18,154 bases of DNA from MFAQ01 sp964592455 (GTDB lineage: Bacteria > Patescibacteriota > Microgenomatia > UBA1400 > MFAQ01), in contig CAZQDQ010000007.1 in assembly GCA_964592455.1 (NCBI GenBank), positions 1 through 18,154 of the forward strand, written 5' to 3'. Both the position numbers and the translations under genes were made by a program. Every line of letters begins with the position of its first letter. The first letter of the stretch is position 1. Shown here in pieces: positions 12,820 to 18,154 of the stretch. The notes under the pieces were generated by a model. It was not told the DNA's origin and ran no database searches. It saw nothing but the letters and a program-made list of their open reading frames with translations.

Positions 12820-13557
12820 TTATTTAAACTTAATAGGCAAAAGATTTTTTATCTTGGCTAATCCACCGAGGCCAGAAAAATAATATTGTTGAATAATGGA
12901 AAAAATAGTAGAGAAAACCCAATAAAGAACCAAACCTGATTGAAAATTAATACTTACAACAGTAGTCATTATGGGCATCATATATAGCATTTGTTGTTGC
13001 ATGGCTTGAGCCATTTCTAAGTTATCTTCTTCCTTCTTTTTTTCAGTTGCCGACTTAGGATTGTGGACGTGGGACTCGACTCCACTTTGCATCATAAGAG
13101 AAAAAACAAATTGAGTTAAACCAGAAAGAATGGGCATAATATATGTTTTGTCTGGTTTGGTTAGGTCTAAATAAAGAAAATAAGGATTCATGGTTACCCC
13201 GGCTATAGAAGGTTGCTTTAAAAAACTCATAAAAACGTTATAAAGAGAAATTAAGATCAAAATTTGAATTATTTGAGGAAGACATCCAGAAAGAGGATTA
13301 ATACCTTTTTCTTTGTAGAGTTTCATTTGAGCTTCCTGAAGTTCTTTTTTATCTGTATGCTTATTTTTGAGAGCATCTAGTTCAGGTTTTAGATTTTGAA
13401 TTGCTTTGGCTGACTTAATAGAAGGAATAACTAAGGGTAGGAGAAGAACTTTAATTACAATCGTTACTAGGATAATAGACAAACCTAGATTACCGCCCAC
13501 AAGAAGATAAAAGAAACTTAAAAGCTGATAAATTGTATAGTTTAGGGGCTCGAGCAT
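12820..13557 (-). CDS. yidC: Membrane protein insertase YidC (short, Oxa1-like)
   Basis: 245 residues, the short form without the large periplasmic domain of E. coli. Transmembrane segment 1 (LGLSIILVTIVIKVLLLPL) is followed by a charged coiled-coil hairpin (residues about 46-85, QNLKPELDALKNKHTDKKEL). Then come GINPLSGCLPQIIQI with TM2, the TM3/TM4 region (MPILSGLTQFVFSLMM) and the last pair (YMMPIMTTVVSINFQSGLVL, YWVFSTIFSIIQQYY). The groove residue that is usually Arg in TM1 (as in IRLLILPL of Bacillus SpoIIIJ) is Lys36 here, keeping the charge. No lipobox is seen near the start, and the first residues (MLEPLNYTIYQLLSFFYLLV) are hydrophobic. It sits 19 nt after yidD. Role: insertion of membrane proteins with or without SecYEG. 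Confidence 0.94.
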   Translation of the reverse strand: MLEPLNYTIYQLLSFFYLLVGGNLGLSIILVTIVIKVLLLPLVIPSIKSAKAIQNLKPELDALKNKHTDKKELQEAQMKLYKEKGINPLSGCLPQIIQILILISLYNVFMSFLKQPSIAGVTMNPYFLYLDLTKPDKTYIMPILSGLTQFVFSLMMQSGVESHVHNPKSATEKKKEEDNLEMAQAMQQQMLYMMPIMTTVVSINFQSGLVLYWVFSTIFSIIQQYYFSGLGGLAKIKNLLPIKFK

Positions 13558-13576
13558 ATGTTTTTGATTTTATCAC

Positions 13577-13795
13577 CTAAGGCAGTATATCTATACCTCC
13601 TTTAAAAAGAGGATTACAACGTACCAGTCTAGAGACGGAGAGAAAAGTGGCTTTTAATGGGTTGTACTTTTTGTAGGCTTGCTTTGCATATTCAGAACAA
13701 GTTGGGGAAAAGCGACAGCCTTGATAAGGACCAAAAAGACTCCTAACTAGAGTGTGAAATACAGGAGAAATGTACTTTTGATAGATATGGATCAT
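13577..13795 (-). CDS. yidD: Membrane protein insertion efficiency factor YidD
   Basis: 72 residues, normal for the family. Signature GPYQGCRFSPTCSEYAKQAY (about 22-41) and the end RLVRCNPLFKGGIDILP match the conserved C-R-[FY]-x-P-T-C-S-x-Y-A and R-C-N-P-x-x-x-G-G-x-D-x-x-P patterns. It is a membrane-associated amphipathic protein that assists YidC. Its ATG overlaps the rnpA stop by 4 nt, suggesting coupling. Note that the coupling region lies just beside a palindromic repeat that forms the rnpA tail. Confidence 0.95.
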   Translation of the reverse strand: MIHIYQKYISPVFHTLVRSLFGPYQGCRFSPTCSEYAKQAYKKYNPLKATFLSVSRLVRCNPLFKGGIDILP

Positions 13796-14208
13796 TTTTC
13801 TAGATTGCAGCGCTTCGCCCCGCCTGCCGGACGGGCAAGTCGCAATGACCGAGAAATAGTTGTGAGATCGGTGACAAGGTCAGAGAAGGGGGTGGTGAGA
13901 ACGGTATTTTTGGGAAAGATTAAATAATATCCAGGATTGAATTGGTCCAAAAGCCGATAGATAATGGCTGAAGTAAGGCGCCTGATTTTATGACGGTCAT
14001 GTGCTTTACGAGCTGTTTTTTTGGAGACGATAATAGCAAATTGAGGATATTGAGTTTTTTGGATTGCCACGTCGTCCTGATTGTTATCAAGGACTCCTCG
14101 CAATGATACAAACGTAAGGGAAAACTGGGTGGAGTGGTATTTTTTACTGTTCAAAAAAAGATCCTTACTTGTTCGTAAAGAAAGACGATTATTCTTGGGA
14201 AGAGCCAT
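13792..14208 (-). CDS. rnpA: Ribonuclease P protein component with repeat-derived insertions
   Basis: 138 residues. Basic protein that binds the RNase P RNA and the 5' leader of pre-tRNA. Family landmarks: RLSLRTSKDLFLNSKKYHST (N-terminal helix and strand), QFSLTFVS, PQFAIIVSKKTARKAHDRHK with IRRL (the basic helix equivalent to the RNR motif; Asn replaced by His), and GYYLIFPKNTV. Two segments are not typical. Residues 35-50 (SLRGVLDNNQDDVAIQ) are encoded by a palindromic element (14061-14106), and the last 18 residues (SLRLARPAGGAKRCNLEK) by a second copy (13803-13849). The insert falls in the loop between the strand FSLTFVS and the strand FAIIVSKK, so the fold should survive. It starts 1 nt after the rpmH stop. 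The RNA partner gene rnpB is not seen in the window. Confidence 0.92.
   Translation of the reverse strand: MALPKNNRLSLRTSKDLFLNSKKYHSTQFSLTFVSLRGVLDNNQDDVAIQKTQYPQFAIIVSKKTARKAHDRHKIRRLTSAIIYRLLDQFNPGYYLIFPKNTVLTTPFSDLVTDLTTISRSLRLARPAGGAKRCNLEK
13803..13849 (+). repeat. ATTGC...GCAAT palindromic element, copy 2 (3' end of rnpA)
   Basis: Outer arms ATTGC (13804-13808) and GCAAT (13842-13846). Inner arms are CTT plus GCCC (13813-13820, one bulge) against GGGC plus AAG (13833-13839); GACC follows. It is GC-rich, and in the rnpA reading frame it encodes the C-terminal tail. Confidence 0.75.
14061..14106 (+). repeat. ATTGC...GCAAT palindromic element, copy 3 (inside rnpA)
   Basis: Outer arms ATTGC (14063-14067) and GCAAT (14100-14104), inner arms GTCCT (14074-14078) and AGGAC (14090-14094), and GAT at the end. 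Same orientation and end sequence as copies 1 and 2. It lies wholly inside rnpA and keeps the frame. Confidence 0.8.
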
Positions 14209-14209
14209 T

Positions 14210-14350
14210 TTAAACTAGGGCGAGTTTTGTTCTACCTTTAGATCTGCGACGTTTTAAAACATTCTTTCCAGAAGAAGTGGCCATTTTGGCTCTGAAGCCA
14301 TGTTTTCTAATTCTTTTGATACTTTTTGGTTGATAAACGCGTTTTGTCAT
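14210..14350 (-). CDS. rpmH: Large ribosomal subunit protein bL34
   Basis: 46 residues, found by translating the minus strand from ATG 14350. It begins MTKRVYQPKSIKRIRKHGF, then RAKMATSSGKNVLKRRRSKG and ends RTKLALV. The pattern T-x-QPS/K-x-x-x-R-x-R-x-H-G-F-R-x-R-M-x-T-x-x-G is diagnostic for L34. It is first in the minus-strand run, divergent from dnaA as in most bacteria, and ends 1 nt before rnpA starts. Length is normal. Confidence 0.97.
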   Translation of the reverse strand: MTKRVYQPKSIKRIRKHGFRAKMATSSGKNVLKRRRSKGRTKLALV

Positions 14351-14357
14351 GGCTTTG

Positions 14358-14363
14358 ATTATA
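14358..14363 (-). promoter_or_regulatory. -10 hexamer of the rpmH run
   Basis: Perfect TATAAT on the minus strand, ending 7 nt before the rpmH ATG. Transcription would start at or next to the A of ATG, a leaderless mRNA. No clear -35 is present at 17 bp. This is the best promoter candidate in the window. Confidence 0.6.
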
Positions 14364-14481
14364 CCTCATAAAAGGACAAAATTTATAAAATCAAAATATT
14401 GTCATTTTATTTTTAGAAATACCAGAATAGTGCGATGATAGGGGAGGTTGTGTTTTTCGGGAAAATTGGGGGTTGTAAAAT

Positions 14482-14490
14482 TGTGGAAAA
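14482..14490 (-). promoter_or_regulatory. DnaA-box-like site upstream of dnaA
   Basis: TGTGGAAAA, that is TTTTCCACA on the minus strand, differs from the consensus TTATCCACA at one position and lies 22 bp before the dnaA ATG, where autoregulation sites are often found. The rest of the 162-bp rpmH-dnaA spacer holds the rpmH promoter and nothing else I recognise. Confidence 0.4.
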
Positions 14491-14512
14491 CTAACCAGAA
14501 TGGAACTTAAAT

Positions 14513-15886
14513 ATGGACAGTGATTCACTTTGGATATCTATTTGTGGAGAGCTTGGCGGACTACTTTCTACCGCTAGCCTAAATGCATGGATTAAGCCAT
14601 GCTTTATTAATTCTATTGCAGATATAAACGAGTCCAGAATTATTATAGAGATTGCTACACCGACAGCGTATCACACAAAAACAATTGAGGAGAAATTCTA
14701 CCTTAGTATTAAACAGGCAGCAGAAAAAGTGACACAGAAGAAGTGTGATGTGGCTTTTGTGGTAGTGACGAAATTAGCAGTGAAGAAGGAGAAGACTAGT
14801 GGCACCACAGTTGATTCTCCAAAACTAGAACTTTTTAAAGAGTCAGAAAAAAATGATAGCACCACCGCAAACCTCAACCTTCGCTATACATTTGATTCTT
14901 ATATGGTTGGGGGATCTAATAGACTAGCTTTTGCAGCAGCAAAGTCTGTAGTCGACTATCCAGGAAGTCGTCACAATCCTTTGTTTATATATGGAGGTGT
15001 TGGAGTAGGGAAAACTCACTTAATGCATGCAGTCGGACATGAACTAGTTAAGAAGGGGATAGGAAAAGTTGTATGTGTTACTAGTGAACAATTTACGAAT
15101 GATTTAGTAGCTTCTTTTCGCTCAAAAATGACAGATGCTTTTAAAAAGAAGTATAGACACGTGGGAGCTTTACTTATTGATGATGTTCAATTTTTTGGAG
15201 GAAAGGAGCAAACTCAAGAGGAATTTTTCCACACGTTTAATGAGTTAACTAATAAACAAGCGCAAATAATAATGACTAGTGATAGAAAGCCACAGGAGAT
15301 ACAAGGATTAGAAGATAGACTAAAAAGCCGTTTTTTAGGAGGTATGATGGTGGATATTGGCTTGCCAGATTTTGAAATGCGCTTGGCTATTTTAAAACAA
15401 AGAGCAGAGGAAACTAAAGCCCAGGTTGATGATGGTGCATATGAGTTAATTGCAAAAACTTATGAAACAAACAGTAGAGAACTAGAGGGGACTTTTATGA
15501 GGCTTGTTACTTTAGCTGAAATAAAGGGAGGTATATTGACTAAAGAAATTGTACAAGAAACAATGGGGCTGCCCGCTGAGACAGTAAAAGATATAAAGGT
15601 AAGACCAATAAAATTAATATCAACAGTGGCAAAGTATTTTGATTTTAAAAACAAAGAATTACTCGGATCTAGCAGAAAGGCAGACTTAGTAGCAGCCAGA
15701 CATATTGCTATGTATTTATTAAGAGATATGCTAGGAATACAACACTCTAAAGTGGGAGAATTAATGGGAGGTAGAGATCATACCACTGTTATGCATGCTG
15801 TAGAAAAAATAGAAAACGAACTAAAGGAGAACAATATAGAGACAAGAAGAAAAGTCATGGCTATTAAGCAAGCATTGTACACATAG
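14513..15886 (+). CDS. dnaA: Chromosomal replication initiator DnaA
   Basis: 457 residues. Domain I (1-85, LWISICGELGGLLSTASLNA) binds partners, and a short linker covers about 86-120. The AAA+ core starts at LRYTFDSYMVGGSNRLAFAA: Walker A GGVGVGKT (161-168), Walker B LLIDDVQFF (220-228), sensor and arginine-finger segment GLEDRLKSRFLGG (265-277; many DnaA proteins have W where L275 stands). Domain IV carries ADLVAARHIAMYLLRDM and the signature GGRDHTTVMHAVEKI, which reads DnaA boxes. The start at ATG 14513 has only a weak GGA 10 nt upstream and no TANNNT at the 4-8-nt spacing seen for other genes. It is followed directly by oriC and dnaN. Confidence 0.97.
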   Translation: MDSDSLWISICGELGGLLSTASLNAWIKPCFINSIADINESRIIIEIATPTAYHTKTIEEKFYLSIKQAAEKVTQKKCDVAFVVVTKLAVKKEKTSGTTVDSPKLELFKESEKNDSTTANLNLRYTFDSYMVGGSNRLAFAAAKSVVDYPGSRHNPLFIYGGVGVGKTHLMHAVGHELVKKGIGKVVCVTSEQFTNDLVASFRSKMTDAFKKKYRHVGALLIDDVQFFGGKEQTQEEFFHTFNELTNKQAQIIMTSDRKPQEIQGLEDRLKSRFLGGMMVDIGLPDFEMRLAILKQRAEETKAQVDDGAYELIAKTYETNSRELEGTFMRLVTLAEIKGGILTKEIVQETMGLPAETVKDIKVRPIKLISTVAKYFDFKNKELLGSSRKADLVAARHIAMYLLRDMLGIQHSKVGELMGGRDHTTVMHAVEKIENELKENNIETRRKVMAIKQALYT

Positions 15887-16201
15887 TTATCAACAAGTTA
15901 TTAACAGGGTGTGGATAAGTAGAAAGAAAGTGGAGAAATATTATCTTTTTTAAACTTTAGTGGATAAGAAACTAAAGTTATTCAGGAAATAATAAACAAG
16001 ATTAATGACTTATTCAAATTTAGTTAAGTTTAAAATTTGTTTTAAACAATGAAAGGTGCTGATAAATCAGAATAAAATTAGTTAACAACATTATTTTTAG
16101 GCATATTTCAGGTGCGATATAAACATATCCACATACACTACTAATACAACTACTAAATTTTATATATATTAAATTAAATTAGGAGTGTTAGAATAGATCA
16201 A
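15887..16201 (+). other. oriC: Probable chromosomal origin oriC
   Basis: The 315-bp spacer between dnaA and dnaN holds a cluster of DnaA boxes. On the plus strand: TTATCAACA (15887-15895), TTATTAACA (15898-15906) and ATATCCACA (16125-16133). On the minus strand: perfect TGTGGATAA (15910-15918) and AGTGGATAA (15959-15967). The box at 16125 is followed after 4 nt by CTACTAATACAACTACTA (16138-16155), a run of trinucleotides like the DnaA-trio element (3'-GAT-5' on the other strand). Then comes a very AT-rich tract (16154-16180) suited to unwinding. Order box, trio, AT-rich is that of the Bacillus basal unwinding region. Function is inferred from layout. Confidence 0.85.
16189..16194 (+). promoter_or_regulatory. 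Extended -10 element before dnaN
   Basis: TGTTAGAAT (16186-16194) is an extended -10, with TAGAAT ending 7 nt before ATG 16202. It overlaps an AGGAG (16181-16185) that lies 16 nt from the ATG, too far to be a normal ribosome-binding site. Leaderless start is inferred. Confidence 0.45.
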
Positions 16202-17308
16202 ATGAAATTCGAAGTAACATCAGCAGAGCTAAAAAAAGCATTAACAGTAGTTTTTAAAGGGGTAAGTAACAAACCACATTTACCTATTTTGTCTGGCTTG
16301 TTAGTTAGAGTTAAAAACAATATTGTCAGCTTAACAGCGACTGATTTGGAAATTAGTTTTTGGATGGAGATAGAAGCTTCTGTAAAGATCGAGGGTGAAG
16401 TTGTCGTTCCTGCAAAACTTTTTTATGACTTGGTTTCAACATTGGAGGAGGGAAGGGTAAGTATTGAAGTAACTGATTTAAAAATGAAAATATTAGCGAG
16501 CGGAGTTGATACGGAGATAGTTTGTCAATCTGCTGATGAATACCCTGTAGTTCCAACAGCAACCACAAAAGGTATTACAATCAATTCTTTGGAATTTAAA
16601 AAGAAAGTTGATAAAGTTATAATGTCTTCAGCAAAGGACGATACTAGACCTATTTTGACAGGTATTTTATTTCAGATTAAAAAGAGGGAAATTGTTTTTG
16701 TAGCTACAGACGGTTTTAGGTTAGCTGTTAATACAATGGATTTGAAATCAGATGAGACGCTAGATGAAAGAGTGGTAATCCCTTCTAGGTCATTAGGTGA
16801 GCTGCAGAAGGTAATTTCAGAACTATCGGCGGATAGTTTTAGGATTGAAATAGATAAGCAATCAAAACAAGTGATTTTTATTTTTACTGGCATGGAAATG
16901 AGTAGCCGAATCTTGGATGGAGAATTTCCTCCTTATCAGCAAATAATTCCAAATACTTATACAACAAAAATATCTTTAGAAAGACAACATTTGGTTTCAG
17001 CTGTTAAAAGAGCCAGTTTGTTTGCTAGGGATAACGCCAACGTCATTAGGGTTAAGGTTGAAGATAAACTTTTTGTAAGTGCAGAGAACAGTCAGGTGGG
17101 TAGTAACGTGACTGAAGTTGAGGGCGAAATCGAGGGAGAAAAAATCAATGTAGCCTTTAATGCTAAATATTTACTGGATTTTTTACCAGTGATTGAGAGT
17201 GATTTTGTGGAGTGGGAGACAGAAGGAGAACTTAAACCAAGTGTTTTTAGAGATAGTAAGGACGACAAGTGGTTGCAGGTGGTAATGCCTATAAGGACTC
17301 AGGGTTAG
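16202..17308 (+). CDS. dnaN: DNA polymerase III beta sliding clamp
   Basis: 368 residues, normal length. Three repeated clamp domains: MKFEVTSAELKKALTVVFKG with LPILSGLLV and TATDLEISFW (1), KGITINSLEFKKKVDKVI with TRPILTGILFQ and FVATDGFRLAV (2), and FPPYQQIIPNTYTTKISLER with LVSAVKRASLFARDNANVIR (3). The end LQVVMPIRTQG keeps the clamp's usual V-M-P-[MI]-R terminus with three extra residues. The protein forms a ring dimer on DNA that tethers the polymerase. Its last 20 nt overlap the end of the convergent downstream gene, and no terminator is seen. Confidence 0.97.
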   Translation: MKFEVTSAELKKALTVVFKGVSNKPHLPILSGLLVRVKNNIVSLTATDLEISFWMEIEASVKIEGEVVVPAKLFYDLVSTLEEGRVSIEVTDLKMKILASGVDTEIVCQSADEYPVVPTATTKGITINSLEFKKKVDKVIMSSAKDDTRPILTGILFQIKKREIVFVATDGFRLAVNTMDLKSDETLDERVVIPSRSLGELQKVISELSADSFRIEIDKQSKQVIFIFTGMEMSSRILDGEFPPYQQIIPNTYTTKISLERQHLVSAVKRASLFARDNANVIRVKVEDKLFVSAENSQVGSNVTEVEGEIEGEKINVAFNAKYLLDFLPVIESDFVEWETEGELKPSVFRDSKDDKWLQVVMPIRTQG

Positions 17309-18071
17309 TGTCTAACGGATATATAAAAGTAGCTGGCTCTGTTAAGTTGTTAGTTTTAACCTTCCCTTTGATAAGAATTACTGGGGTTAGAAAATCGTTA
17401 TTTTGGTAGTAATAAGCGAGGGAAACGTTTTCTGCTGTAATTGACAAATTTGAAGTGGTTGAGAGTGCTTTTTCTGAAGAAATATCTTTAGCATAAGTTA
17501 TTCTGCGCAATTTTTTTGTGTCTATATTATCTAAACTAGGAATACTAACACTTTTGATTTCTTTAATATTTAAATACCCCCCATAAACTCTTAAGTCAAT
17601 AAGTTTTTTGTTCTTATCTATAGTAATTCTAATAATTTGTGTATTTGGCGAATCAGTTACTACCGGTAATTCTTCTAATATTTGGTTAAAACTTATTGTT
17701 ATTAAATTAGCTTTTGCATATTCAGCTTGTAATGGTTCTTCTTCTGGTGTATTTGTTTCTTTGTATAAAAAATCGATATTTGGATTTTTATTTAAAGTTA
17801 GAGCTGTTTTATTACCAAATAAGATGTTGACAAAATTGAATGCAGTATTAGTGATCTCTTCTCTAGAGAGAATAATATTTGGAATATTTTGAAGCTTATT
17901 TTTGGTTGTATATACAATTTGTTTTTGGTTTGTTGAAATAAACAAGCTTCCATTGTTGTTTATCCACAAATAATCGCCTTCAACAGTTTCTTTAACTTGA
18001 TCTTGGTTGTAAAAGTTTAGATTTGAAATAAGAGATTCAATAGTGTTTTCTGTCACGATGGAATTTGTCAC
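17289..18071 (-). CDS. Unknown protein, start uncertain
   Basis: 260 residues from a GTG at 18071. I do not recognise a family. It has no long hydrophobic segment or Cys pairs. It is rich in Asn, Ile, Thr and Ser, with beta-type stretches (GDYLWINNNGSLFISTNQKQ, NLITISFNQILEELPVV, QIIRITIDKNKKLIDLRVYG, FLTPVILIKGKV and ATFIYPLD), which suggests a secreted or surface beta-rich protein. The frame stays open upstream without ATG, GTG or TTG to a stop at 18135-18137 beside a T6 run, so the true start may be a rare codon or may be lost to a frameshift. In the neighbouring frame the upstream sequence reads hydrophobic (AFFNLLLILVM), which would suit a membrane anchor. The 3' end overlaps dnaN tail to tail by 20 nt. 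Confidence 0.7.
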   Translation of the reverse strand: MTNSIVTENTIESLISNLNFYNQDQVKETVEGDYLWINNNGSLFISTNQKQIVYTTKNKLQNIPNIILSREEITNTAFNFVNILFGNKTALTLNKNPNIDFLYKETNTPEEEPLQAEYAKANLITISFNQILEELPVVTDSPNTQIIRITIDKNKKLIDLRVYGGYLNIKEIKSVSIPSLDNIDTKKLRRITYAKDISSEKALSTTSNLSITAENVSLAYYYQNNDFLTPVILIKGKVKTNNLTEPATFIYPLDTNPESL

Positions 18072-18154
18072 ATCGTATATTTTTAGAGGACTTCCTTTTA
18101 GATTTATATCTGCATTACTAAAATCAATAGTAAATTAAAAAAGGCCTGTTGTAG

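Noticed and set aside
1..18154. Alternative genetic code with UGA as sense codon, as in some CPR groups
   Set aside because: TGA is the natural stop of the solute-binding-protein, DUF4012, ligase-like and rnpA genes, and conserved proteins need no UGA readthrough.
1..18154. CRISPR array, insertion sequence or prophage
   Set aside because: No regularly spaced repeats, transposase motifs or phage genes were seen. The repeats present are short, scattered and without encoded mobility functions.

Overview
The window is the chromosomal replication-origin neighbourhood of an AT-rich bacterium with compact genes, tight gene packing and the standard genetic code (TGA is used as a stop in several genes). 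The conserved block jag-yidC-yidD-rnpA-rpmH facing away from dnaA, followed by a DnaA-box-rich spacer and dnaN, marks oriC. Small ribosome and synthetase genes, a membrane-anchored VanW protein, a large DUF4012 membrane protein and a near absence of Shine-Dalgarno sequences suggest a Patescibacteria/CPR lineage, perhaps Microgenomates-like. That placement is inference from gene style, not from a marker phylogeny.

Layout. 1-1871 (minus): a cut-off nucleotidyltransferase overlapped by a gene for a membrane-anchored extracellular solute-binding protein. 1913-3625 (plus): VanW-family envelope protein. 3668-4708 (plus): tsaD. 4720-4933: a structured leader RNA with a T-box core and an intrinsic terminator. 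4989-7085 (plus): valS. 7159-10534 (minus): rplY (bL25/CTC) and a DUF4012 membrane protein. 10764-14350 (minus): a tightly packed run rpmH, rnpA, yidD, yidC, jag, an O-antigen-ligase-like membrane protein and an RNase HI, with 1-19 nt gaps or 4-nt ATGA overlaps. 14513-17308 (plus): dnaA, a 315-bp oriC spacer, dnaN. 17289-18071 (minus): an unknown protein that overlaps the end of dnaN tail to tail.

How the genes work together. DnaA, its boxes and the beta clamp start replication. L34, RNase P protein, YidD, YidC and Jag form the usual module for RNA maturation and membrane-protein insertion. TsaD (tRNA t6A), ValRS and bL25 serve translation. VanW, DUF4012, the ligase-like protein and the binding protein belong to the cell envelope.

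The two most unusual features are these. (1) Several families of short GC-rich or palindromic repeats are scattered through the window. Some lie inside essential genes in frame: rnpA twice, valS at least once, tsaD twice. They add peptide segments at loops or termini, much as Rickettsia palindromic elements do. (2) Most transcription units have a TANNNT -10-like hexamer only 4-8 nt before the start codon and no Shine-Dalgarno sequence, which is the layout of leaderless mRNAs. No CRISPR array, IS element, tRNA or rRNA was seen.
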